Assembly (NCBI GenBank): GCA_050181465.1
Contig: JBFXDD010000002.1
Coordinates: 124,001 to 188,000 of the forward strand
Length of the DNA: 64,000 nucleotides
Reading direction: 5' to 3'
Source of the DNA: JACRLW01 sp050181465
GTDB taxonomy: Bacteria > Planctomycetota > UBA1135 > UBA2386
The notes below the pieces were generated by a model. That model saw nothing but the letters and a program-made list of their open reading frames with translations. It searched no databases and was not told where the DNA came from. This document shows, piece after piece, positions 1 through 7,650 of the stretch (positions are counted from its first letter, which is position 1; each line of letters begins with the position of its first letter). A program made the position numbers and the translations under genes.

Positions 1-600
1 GAAGCGATGCGCGAAGTACCAGCCGTACTGGCGCTGGGTGGGCTCACGATCGAGTGCGGCCAGGACTCGCGCGACGGCGTGGTCGGTGTACGGGGGGTAG
101 CCCGCGAGAGCGTTGGCGAAGAGATCGGCGTAGCCGAGCGGTTCTCGGCGGACGATCTCACCGGTCAACCAGTCGTAGTCGACTTCGCGGCGCAGGTCGG
201 GCAGGAACGCTGCGCGCGAGAAGCGCTGCTTGGCGGCGAGGTAGGGCTTGGCGTCGACAGGGTAGGGTCGGCGATCGTGCGGCCCCATCGCGTTGACGTA
301 GTCGGCGTGGGCATCGGCTTCGTCGCCGAAGACCGGCTCGCTGATCCGCGCGCTCGCCACGCCGTCGAGGTCGACCGCGAAAGTGCCGACCCGCAGGGCC
401 AGGGGATCGCCGGCCTGACCCAAACTGCGCTCGAGCTGCCGCACGATCGCCGCCTGCTGCCGCGCACCGAGGCTGAGGAATTTCTGGAGGTCGGCGTCGC
501 CGTCCTGTGCGGCCGGCGCGCCGGTGGAGACGACTAGGCCGAGGATCAGGCGGGTAGCGGGCGTCAAGCGAGTTGGTCGGTGGGGGCGAATCGCCGTCAT
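1..600 (-). CDS. Secreted protein of unknown function, C-terminal end outside the window
   Basis: The minus-strand frame stays open from an ATG at 600 to the window edge, giving about 200 residues without a stop, so the protein is truncated here. The N-terminus has arginines, a hydrophobic stretch (LILGLV) and a likely cleavage after GAPAA, which indicates a Sec signal peptide. The mature part is rich in Asp, Arg and Tyr and contains YPVDAKPYLAAKQRF and REVDYDWLTGEIVRRE; I do not recognise a family. AAGGTG lies six bases before the ATG at 600, which favours it over in-frame ATGs at 615 and 636. Base composition and the lack of stops support a real gene, and it runs in the same direction as the efflux operon upstream. 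Function unknown. Confidence 0.7.
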   Translation of the reverse strand, partial: MTAIRPHRPTRLTPATRLILGLVVSTGAPAAQDGDADLQKFLSLGARQQAAIVRQLERSLGQAGDPLALRVGTFAVDLDGVASARISEPVFGDEADAHADYVNAMGPHDRRPYPVDAKPYLAAKQRFSRAAFLPDLRREVDYDWLTGEIVRREPLGYADLFANALAGYPPYTDHAVARVLAALDREPTQRQYGWYFAHRF

Positions 601-807
601 CACGTTCACCTTCATCGTCGAAATGTCCGGGATCATGACAGCGGATCTGGCGGCGGTGCACCAGGGCGTCCTCCGCGGCGCCCGGAGACGCCGGTCGTGC
701 GCTCCCGACCACAAAATTTCACTGCGCTTCGCGAAACCTCCCTCGGCGGCGGGGTTATTCGCTCCGTTCCCGTTCGGGCGCGTGGCCCGTGCGGGGACAA
801 CCGGACG

Positions 808-882
808 GTAGGCTTTCCACCGAGGAGTCAAAGGCACGGTGCCGGAGACTCCGGGGGCGAGGTGGAAAGCCTACGTTTTTTT
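808..882. repeat. Long nested hairpin followed by a T tract
   Basis: GTAGGCTTTCCACC (808-821) and GGTGGAAAGCCTAC (861-874) are perfect inverted repeats of 14 bp. Inside them GGAGTC pairs with GACTCC, and GGCAC with GTGCC around a central base. Seven T residues follow at 876-882, so on the plus strand this has the form of an intrinsic terminator. Both flanking genes, however, are on the minus strand, where the tract reads as A before the stem. It may be bidirectional, a cruciform or a leader structure of the gene ending at 600. The remainder of the 601-962 gap shows no gene. Confidence 0.6.
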
Positions 883-962
883 CTGGAGACCCGCGTCTCT
901 GCGATCGGAAGCGCTGCCGGAACCACCCCGGTGCAGTCGCACGCGACACGAGCGATGAGACG

Positions 963-2231
963 CTACTCGTGCCGCAGGGCTTCCACCGGATCCATGTCCG
1001 CCGCCCGCCACGCCGGGTAGAGCCCGAACACCACGCCGACGACGAAAGAGATCCCGAAGGCCAAGAGGACGTGCGGCCACAGCACCACGGTCGGCTCGCC
1101 GAACAGCGGTGTGATCACCGCTTCGGGGATGAGCCATCCGACCGCAACGCCGAGCAGGCCGCCGAATCCGCTCAGCACCCCGGTCTCGACCATGAACTGC
1201 TGCACGATGTGCGTACGCTTCGCGCCGAGTGCCCGGCGAATGCCGATCTCGCGAGTGCGTTCGGTCACCGTCGCGAGCATCACGTTCATGATGCCGATGC
1301 CGCCGACCAGGAGGGAGATCCCGGCCATGCACCCCATCATGAAGTTCCACTTGCGCTTGCTCTCTTCCGTCTCGCGCAGCAATTCCAGCGGGACGGTCAC
1401 CACGTAGTCGGTCGACTCCCGATGGAAGTCCGCGGTGAGGGTTCGCACGACGTTCGCCGCCGGCATCACGTCCTCGGCGGTCCGCATCTTGATCTTGATC
1501 TCGTGCAGCTCGACGCGTTCGCGAGTCATGCTGCCGCCGCTGCGGGTGGTCGTCTCGTCGCCGAAGCGGAGCCGCGAGGTCGAGATCGGCACGAAGACGC
1601 ACATGTCGAGCGGCGGGCCGACGCTGCCGCTGGAGCGGCCGAGTTCCTCGAGCACGCCGACCACCGTGTAGCGGTCCTCATTCACCCGGATCGAGTCACC
1701 GAGAGGGTCGTCGAGGGGGAACAGTGCCTGGGCTGCTTGATAGCCGAGCACGCAGACGTTCGCCGTGCGGACCAGGTCGACGGCGCTGAGCCAGCGGCCT
1801 TCGCGCACGCGCATTCCCACCGTGCCCAAGAACGCCGGCTCGGTGCCGACCGTCACGCTCGAGAGCCAGTAGGACGGGCTGCGCATCTCGCTCGGCGTCT
1901 CTCGGATCTGCACGACCTCCTCCGCGCTCTCGAGAGTGTCGCGGATGCGTTCCGCATCGCGATACGTGAGTCCGTAGGCGCTCGCGGTCCACGGCGACTG
2001 GGAGGACGCGTCGGCAGTCGCCGGCGGCTTGCTGCTGCGGAGCAGGATGTTGGTCGAACCCATCGCGCGGATGCGTTCGAGGGCTTCGCGGCTGGCGCCT
2101 TCGCCGATCGCGAGCATGCCGATCACGGCGGCGACGCCGAACAAGAGGCCGAGCATCGTCAGCGCCGAGCGCAGCTTGTGGAGCAGCAGGCTCTTGATGC
2201 CCAGGCGGACCGTGCGGAGGAAAGCGCGCAT
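963..2231 (-). CDS. MacB-type ABC transporter permease
   Basis: This 422-residue inner-membrane protein has the MacB/FtsX layout. One membrane segment lies near the N-terminus (SALTMLGLLFGVAAVIGMLA), then a periplasmic domain of about 240 residues, then three C-terminal segments. The hallmark cytoplasmic loop TERTREIGIRRALGAKR follows the second segment, and the protein ends PVEALRHE as typical for the family. The chosen start (ATG at 2231) overlaps the stop of the ATPase gene as TGATG, which suggests translational coupling. A longer frame exists upstream but would run deep into the ATPase gene. With the ATPase, the MacA-like adaptor and the TolC-like channel it should form a tripartite pump that takes substrate from the periplasm. 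Substrate unknown. Confidence 0.92.
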   Translation of the reverse strand: MRAFLRTVRLGIKSLLLHKLRSALTMLGLLFGVAAVIGMLAIGEGASREALERIRAMGSTNILLRSSKPPATADASSQSPWTASAYGLTYRDAERIRDTLESAEEVVQIRETPSEMRSPSYWLSSVTVGTEPAFLGTVGMRVREGRWLSAVDLVRTANVCVLGYQAAQALFPLDDPLGDSIRVNEDRYTVVGVLEELGRSSGSVGPPLDMCVFVPISTSRLRFGDETTTRSGGSMTRERVELHEIKIKMRTAEDVMPAANVVRTLTADFHRESTDYVVTVPLELLRETEESKRKWNFMMGCMAGISLLVGGIGIMNVMLATVTERTREIGIRRALGAKRTHIVQQFMVETGVLSGFGGLLGVAVGWLIPEAVITPLFGEPTVVLWPHVLLAFGISFVVGVVFGLYPAWRAADMDPVEALRHE

Positions 2232-2932
2232 CAGCGACGGTTCTCCACGATGGATTCGAGCTTGCCGTCCGCCAGCCACAGCACGCGCTCGGCGTGCTTG
2301 GCCACGCTGTCGTTGTGGGTGACGATCACGATGGTCACTCCGTCGCGGTGCAGCTCGTCGAGGAGCGCGAGGATTTCCCTCTCGGTATTCGAGTCGAGGT
2401 TGCCGGTGGCTTCATCGGCGAGAAGGAACAGCGGGTCGTTCATCAGCGCGCGGGCGATGGCGACGCGCTGTTGTTGACCGCCGGACAGTTCGAGCGGGCG
2501 GTGGTCGAGTCGGCGACCGAGGCCGACGCGTTCCGCGAGTTCTTCGGCTTTGGCGCGCGACTTCGGGCCGATGCGATCCTGGTAGAACAGCGGAACTTCG
2601 AGGTTCTCGAGCACCGTGAGCTGCGGGATCAAGTTGAAGGACTGAAAGATGAAGCCGATCTCGCGGCCGCGCACCTCCGAAAGCTCGGAGTCGCTCAGCT
2701 TGCTGACGTCTCGACCGCCGAGGCGATACTCACCGGACGTCGGACGATCGAGACAGCCGAGCAGGTTCAATGCCGTGCTCTTGCCCGAACCGCTGCGGCC
2801 CATGATCGCCACGTACTCGCCGCGGTTGATACGGATGGACAGCCCGTTGAGTGCGCGGACGACGGTCTCGCCCATCACGTAGTGACGGTGGACGTCGACG
2901 AACTCGGCGATGGGGGTGTTCGAATCGCTCAC
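2231..2932 (-). CDS. MacB/LolD-type ABC transporter ATP-binding protein
   Basis: The 233-residue protein has every motif of an ABC ATPase: Walker A GRSGSGKST near residue 45, the Q-loop in FIFQSFNL, the signature LSGGQQQRVAIARAL, Walker B LLADEATGNLD with its D-loop, and a switch His in IVTHND. Its closest family type is the stand-alone ATPase of MacAB/LolCDE-like systems, which power periplasmic mechanotransmission rather than membrane transport as such. Its ATG overlaps the stop of the adaptor gene by four bases (ATGA at 2929-2932), and its own stop overlaps the permease start, so the three genes are tightly coupled. In many proteobacteria ATPase and permease are fused in MacB; here they are separate. 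Confidence 0.95.
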   Translation of the reverse strand: MSDSNTPIAEFVDVHRHYVMGETVVRALNGLSIRINRGEYVAIMGRSGSGKSTALNLLGCLDRPTSGEYRLGGRDVSKLSDSELSEVRGREIGFIFQSFNLIPQLTVLENLEVPLFYQDRIGPKSRAKAEELAERVGLGRRLDHRPLELSGGQQQRVAIARALMNDPLFLLADEATGNLDSNTEREILALLDELHRDGVTIVIVTHNDSVAKHAERVLWLADGKLESIVENRR

Positions 2933-5001
2933 TCGCCGTCCCGTCCGCCCGTGCGACGTTCGCCGCCGCTGCCCTCGTTGCCGCTGCCGCCGCCGCTGCC
3001 GTTCTCGGCCCGCGGACGACGTGCGCCGCCCTGGCCGCGAGTCCCGCCGGGTCCACCCTGGCCACCGCCGGGGAAGCCGCCCTGCCCGCCCTGCCCACGT
3101 CCGCGCATCATCTGCTGCATGAACTGTTCGCTCAGCGCCTGAAGCTCGGCGTCGCCTTCGATGGCGGCCCGCACGTCGGCGTTGCGCATCGCACGGAAGC
3201 CCTCCGTCTCGAACACTTCCTTCAACTCGGGGTGCTTCGCGAGAATCGCGGCTTGGAAGCTCTCGCGGGTGATCGGCGGGCCTTCCGTCGCCGCCGGGTC
3301 CGTGCCGACGGGCTTCTCATCCGGCATCTGCGGCGGCGGTGCGTTCGCGTCGGCGATCACCGGCGCATCGGGGAAGCTCGGCTCAGGAACGCCGATCGGC
3401 GGGGCCAGGTAGATCTGTTGGCCGACGTCCAGACCCTCCAGGATCTCGACTTCCGACGTGGTCGCTCGGCCGATCTTGACGAGTTGCTCCTTCGGACCGG
3501 AGTTCGTCGCGAGCCAGACGTAGCGATGCTTGTCGACTCGCCGCACCGCGGACACCGGCACCGCGATGGCATCGGGAACGGTACCGACGCGGATCTCGAC
3601 CGACGCCGACATGTTCGGCCGCAAGGTCCCGCTCTCGTTGCGATCGTCGAGTTCGATCCAGGTCTTGTAGACCTTGCGGGTGCTGCTCATCCATCGTGAC
3701 CCCGAGTCGGCGACCGGGGAAACTCGGCTGACGCGTCCGGTGAACACCTGGTCGGGCAAGGCTTCGAGCTGGATCACTGCGAGTTGCCCGGAGCGCACCT
3801 TGTCGATGTCGCTCTCCTGGATCTTCACCTCGGCGATCATGCGAGTGACGTCCGGCAGGATCATCAGTGTCTGTCGCTCGCGGATCGTGGCGCCTTCCTG
3901 GACGACGTCGCGACTGCGATCGTCGACCTCGGCGGCGACTACGAGGCCGTCGGTGGGAGCGAGGATGACAGCGTTCGAGATCTGCTGGTCGTAGTTCCTC
4001 AGCCGCTCGTCAGCAAGCTCGTATTCCTTCTCCTTGCTGATCACGTCGGCTTCCTGGCTCGCGCGCTTTGCGGCGTTGGATGCCATCACCTTCTCCACGT
4101 CGAGAAGGGCGTTCGCGAGCTTCAACGAGAGATCAATCTTGGTCTTCAGCAAGGTGTAGGAGACCAGGATGTCCAGCTTCTGCCAGGCGATCATCACCTG
4201 GGACATCTGGCTCTGGTAGTCCAGCCTGTCGCCTTCGAGTTCGTTCTGCGTGATGTACTGATCTTGCGCGAGCGACAGGCTCTTGTCGTAGGTGTCCTTC
4301 GCCAGCGCGAGCCGCTGCTGCGCGATGTTGATCTGGTCGACCTGCTCGAGAATCTGCTGGCCGATCTCGCCCATCTCGTGATCGAGATGCGATTCACCGT
4401 CCTCCCCGGCGAGAAGGGCGACGACCTTCATCGGCAGCTCGGAGTACTGCGGTTTCTCGCGAACGGCGTTGCGCAGTCGCTCGACCAGTTGCGCGTTCGT
4501 GATGCGCTCTTCGATCACGTCGCCGCCCTCGGGACGGCGGCGACCGATCGACTTCTCGACGTCGATCTTGGCGATCTCGAGCTTGCTCTTGGACTCGGCT
4601 TCCGCCGACGCCAGCTCCTTGTCGAGGATGCCGAGGTTCTGGCGCGCCGCCTCGAGGCTCGCCTTGTTGCGCTCCACGGAGATCGCCTGCGTTGCGCGCT
4701 TCTCGCGCAGATCGCTGACATCGAGCTCGGCGAGCTTCTGCCCCTTCTTCACGACCTGCCCCTCCTTCTCCATGAAGATCAAGGTGGTCTGGCTCTCGAT
4801 CTCCGAGCGGATGCGAGTCTCGTTGGCGGCCTTCAATTCGCCGTTCTCGCGAACGGTGATGAGCATGGGGCCACGTTCGACGAGATGGAGGTCGGGTGCG
4901 TTGCTTCCCGCAGCGCTGGGTGACGAGCCGTCACCACCGCAGGCCGAGAGGATGCCGAGAGTCAGAAGACCGATCGGCGTCGAGAGGTTACGGAGATTCA
5001 T
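2929..5001 (-). CDS. MacA-like periplasmic adaptor lipoprotein with a long C-terminal tail
   Basis: The 690-residue protein begins with a lipoprotein signal (lipobox LSAC, Cys about residue 21). A biotinyl-lipoyl hybrid motif follows, split in the usual way: first half around GQVVKKGQKLAELD, second half around VILAPTDGLVVAAEV near residue 345. Between them lies an unusually long alpha-helical hairpin of about 230 residues. The beta-barrel and membrane-proximal domains follow (VFTGRVSRVSP, IAVPVSAVRRVD). The last 150 or so residues are extra: a proline-rich part, a segment with repeated FE/LS helices, then a Gly/Arg-rich end. The protein should bridge the permease and the TolC-like channel. 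The tail is not a normal part of MacA, and its role is unknown. Confidence 0.9.
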   Translation of the reverse strand: MNLRNLSTPIGLLTLGILSACGGDGSSPSAAGSNAPDLHLVERGPMLITVRENGELKAANETRIRSEIESQTTLIFMEKEGQVVKKGQKLAELDVSDLREKRATQAISVERNKASLEAARQNLGILDKELASAEAESKSKLEIAKIDVEKSIGRRRPEGGDVIEERITNAQLVERLRNAVREKPQYSELPMKVVALLAGEDGESHLDHEMGEIGQQILEQVDQINIAQQRLALAKDTYDKSLSLAQDQYITQNELEGDRLDYQSQMSQVMIAWQKLDILVSYTLLKTKIDLSLKLANALLDVEKVMASNAAKRASQEADVISKEKEYELADERLRNYDQQISNAVILAPTDGLVVAAEVDDRSRDVVQEGATIRERQTLMILPDVTRMIAEVKIQESDIDKVRSGQLAVIQLEALPDQVFTGRVSRVSPVADSGSRWMSSTRKVYKTWIELDDRNESGTLRPNMSASVEIRVGTVPDAIAVPVSAVRRVDKHRYVWLATNSGPKEQLVKIGRATTSEVEILEGLDVGQQIYLAPPIGVPEPSFPDAPVIADANAPPPQMPDEKPVGTDPAATEGPPITRESFQAAILAKHPELKEVFETEGFRAMRNADVRAAIEGDAELQALSEQFMQQMMRGRGQGGQGGFPGGGQGGPGGTRGQGGARRPRAENGSGGGSGNEGSGGERRTGGRDGE

Positions 5002-5023
5002 GATGAGAACGCCTGCGGAAAGA

Positions 5024-6784
5024 TCACTGACGGGGTCGGTTGTCGGGGACTTCCTGCGCCCCGTCGGGAACAGGCAGGTCGAAGTCGAAGCGCAGACCGC
5101 TCTCCTGCACGGCGAGACCTTCGAGGTCGCGCAGCAGACGCAGCTTGCTGAGGGTGTAGTCGACGGTTGCGGACGTGAGGCTGATGTTCGCGGAGAGCAA
5201 CGAGTCCTGCGCGTCGAGCAGGTCGAGCGCGGAGGCGCGGCCGGCGTCGTAGAGTCGGGTCTGGCTGTCCACGCGGCGTTCGGCGACCGTGACGGCCTCC
5301 TTTTGGATCGTCCAGTTCTGCACGCGGGTCTGGATGTCGCGCAGAGCCAGCCGGATCTGCTGCGTGATGTTGTCCTTCAGCTCGTCGCGTGCGCGCATGC
5401 GTTCATCGAGCGTGATGAAGCTGGCGCGGTAGGCGTTGCGCTCGATCAGTCGATCCAACGCCAGGCCGAGGTCGAACCCGGCCGACCACGAGACCTGCGA
5501 CCAATCGAAGACCAGCGCCTTGCCCGGTTCGGTGGGCACCGTGATGGCCGCGGAGAAGTCGAGCGTGCTCTCGAGCGCGTTCTCGGCGATGAACAACTGG
5601 CGCGCGGCATCCTCCACGCGATCCAGCGCAGTTCGATAGTCGTAGCGGCGCGACAGCGCCAGTGCGACGGCGCGATCGACATCGAGGTCGATCGGCTTGA
5701 CCTCGGTGCTGCTCAGGCGCTGCAGCTCGGCTGGATCGAGTTCGATCGTCGCCTGCATCGGCAGTCCGAGTTGCTCCTTCAGGTTGTCCAGCGAGGTCTG
5801 GAGCTGATTCTCTCCGTTGAGCAGGTTGTTCTGCGCGCTGAGTTCGTTCTGCCGCGCGCGATCGAGGTCGCCGATCTGGCGCCGTCCGGCGGCGAAGAGT
5901 CGTTCGATCTGCTCGCGCGCGCGGCGGACGCTGTCGAGGTTGCGCCGCTGACTCTCCAGGTTCTGGATCTGTTCGAGCAGGGACAGGTAGGTGTTGAAGA
6001 CGTCGACGGCGAAGGTCGCGCGAAACCGCTCGAACGAGCGAACGGCGTAGACGACGTCGCGCTCGGCTTGCGTGAGCTGCTCTCGGACGATCCGCGCGCC
6101 CGCGCCGCGCAGCAGGGGTTGCGTGATCGTCAGCCCGAGCAGCGACGATTCGCGAACCCCGTCGCCCCCGCTGAGGAGGTTCTTGAACAGGTTGTTCACG
6201 AAGGACGCGACCACCCGGGTGCCCGAGGGTGACCGCACCGAGGCGCTGAGGTCCTCGCTCAAGGTCCCGACGGCGTCGACGCCGTTGCCGGTGCCGTCGA
6301 CGCCTGCCGTCGTGCCGCCGGCCCAGCGCAGTTCGAAGTCGCGCCGTGTGGTCGAGAGGGCGAGTGCAGTGCGGAAGAGGGTCTCCTTCTGCCGCATGAA
6401 GTCGCGGCTGTTGCGCGCCGCGACGTCGAGCGTGGCGGGGATGTCCAAGTGCACCGTCGGTGCCAAGCCCTGGGCGAGGTCACTCTCCATCTGCCGGCGC
6501 AGGGGGCCGGCGTGTCCGCCGATCGATTCCGCCTTCTGTTCGCCCGTCACCTGCTCATGGGCGCGGCCGAGGATCGTGTAGGCGTCGGCATCCGCTTCGC
6601 GCAGGTAGTCCACGGGCGTCGTGCAGCCGACGACGAAGAGCGGGACGAGAAGCGACGCGGGCAACGGGCCACGACGGCCGCTGCAGGGGCGGAAGGCGGG
6701 TGAGATCAAGGGCGGGGCAGGCGAGGGTCGCACACGGCGACCGCTGGAGACGGCGGAAGTTAGCGGCAAACTCGGGCTGGCCAT
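5024..6784 (-). CDS. TolC-family outer membrane efflux lipoprotein
   Basis: The frame encodes 586 residues, including a probable lipobox (FVVGC, Cys about residue 54) after an Arg/Pro-rich N-terminal stretch. The bulk is alternating helical heptads with TolC-family features: TITQPLLRGAGARIVREQL, repeated segments about 200 residues apart, and a C-terminal part with YDAGRASALDLLDAQDSLL. This matches an outer-membrane channel that docks on the adaptor encoded 22 bp downstream. It is probably the first gene of the operon (channel, adaptor, ATPase, permease). The start is uncertain: the ATG at 6784 leaves a long n-region, and a TTG at 6709 is an alternative. The divergent coaB gene begins 184 bp away, so this gap should hold promoters for both directions. 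Confidence 0.88.
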   Translation of the reverse strand: MASPSLPLTSAVSSGRRVRPSPAPPLISPAFRPCSGRRGPLPASLLVPLFVVGCTTPVDYLREADADAYTILGRAHEQVTGEQKAESIGGHAGPLRRQMESDLAQGLAPTVHLDIPATLDVAARNSRDFMRQKETLFRTALALSTTRRDFELRWAGGTTAGVDGTGNGVDAVGTLSEDLSASVRSPSGTRVVASFVNNLFKNLLSGGDGVRESSLLGLTITQPLLRGAGARIVREQLTQAERDVVYAVRSFERFRATFAVDVFNTYLSLLEQIQNLESQRRNLDSVRRAREQIERLFAAGRRQIGDLDRARQNELSAQNNLLNGENQLQTSLDNLKEQLGLPMQATIELDPAELQRLSSTEVKPIDLDVDRAVALALSRRYDYRTALDRVEDAARQLFIAENALESTLDFSAAITVPTEPGKALVFDWSQVSWSAGFDLGLALDRLIERNAYRASFITLDERMRARDELKDNITQQIRLALRDIQTRVQNWTIQKEAVTVAERRVDSQTRLYDAGRASALDLLDAQDSLLSANISLTSATVDYTLSKLRLLRDLEGLAVQESGLRFDFDLPVPDGAQEVPDNRPRQ

Positions 6785-6968
6785 GGCCTCGCGTTGCCGT
6801 TTACGATCGTGCTACAGGGCGCGACCGCCGCGGCGCGTGCTGTGCGTGACGACGATCGTGCCGGGCCAGCGGGCTTTCGCTTGCGGGTCGGGTGCGGATT
6901 CCTCGATTGGGACGGCGGTCCCGTCGAGGGGTGCGATCGATCTCGCCGAGGGGCGGCAAAGCGACAGC

Positions 6969-7637
6969 ATGACCGAGATCCTGGTCACGGCCGGGCCGAC
7001 GCGTGAACATCTGGACGACGTTCGGTTCCTGAGCAACCCGAGCACGGGACGGATGGGCTATGCGATCGCAGCGGTGGCGGCGGCGATGGGGCATCGCGTG
7101 CATCTCGTCAGCGGTCCGGTCGAGCTGCCGACGCCGCCGGGAGTCGAGCGCATCGACGTGATCTCCGCCGAGGACATGCTCGCGGCCAGCGCCGCGGTGT
7201 TCCCCGGCTGCTCGATCGCTTTCTTCGTCGCGGCTGTCGCCGACCACCGCCCGGCACAGCGAGTCGTGGGGAAGCCGGCCAAGAATCTCGGCCGCTACTC
7301 GCTGGAATTGGTCCAGAATCCGGACATCGCAGCGATCCTCGGCGAACGCAAGGGCGATCGGGTCTGCGTCGGCTTCGCGCTCGAGTCCTTCTCCGACGCG
7401 GAATCGCGCTCGGCCGCGATCGAACGCGCGCGTCGGAAGATCGTCCGCAAGAACTTCGACGTGTGCGTGCTCAACGGACCGAGCGCGCTCGGCGGTGACC
7501 GCAGTGAGGTCATCCTGATCGCGGCGGACGGCACGGTGCAGCCGCTCCCGCACGGCGAGAAACGCCAGCACGCGCGCGTGTTGATCGAGCGAGCGCTTTC
7601 GATCGCGTCGGCACGCCGAGGCCACACCGAATCATGA
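6969..7637 (+). CDS. coaB: Phosphopantothenate-cysteine ligase (CoaB), stand-alone
   Basis: This 222-residue protein matches the CoaB half of the bifunctional Dfp/CoaBC flavoprotein, which joins cysteine to 4'-phosphopantothenate with CTP in coenzyme A synthesis. It opens ILVTAGPTREHLDDVRFLSN and STGRMG, the conserved nucleotide-binding start. AAVADHRP and the conserved Lys-containing stretch before LELVQNPDI follow, then RKNFDVCVLNGP, the dimer and active-site loop. The CoaC decarboxylase half is absent, and no coaC lies in the window. The ATG at 6969 is chosen because homology begins right there. ftsK starts 13 bp after its stop, so the two are probably co-transcribed. Confidence 0.88.
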   Translation: MTEILVTAGPTREHLDDVRFLSNPSTGRMGYAIAAVAAAMGHRVHLVSGPVELPTPPGVERIDVISAEDMLAASAAVFPGCSIAFFVAAVADHRPAQRVVGKPAKNLGRYSLELVQNPDIAAILGERKGDRVCVGFALESFSDAESRSAAIERARRKIVRKNFDVCVLNGPSALGGDRSEVILIAADGTVQPLPHGEKRQHARVLIERALSIASARRGHTES

Positions 7638-7650
7638 AGAGGGCGCAACC

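Noticed and set aside
789..2477. A plus-strand open frame of 562 codons opposite the ABC permease
   Set aside because: Permease and ATPase motifs on the minus strand are clear; the plus frame is low-complexity His/Asp/Arg sequence.
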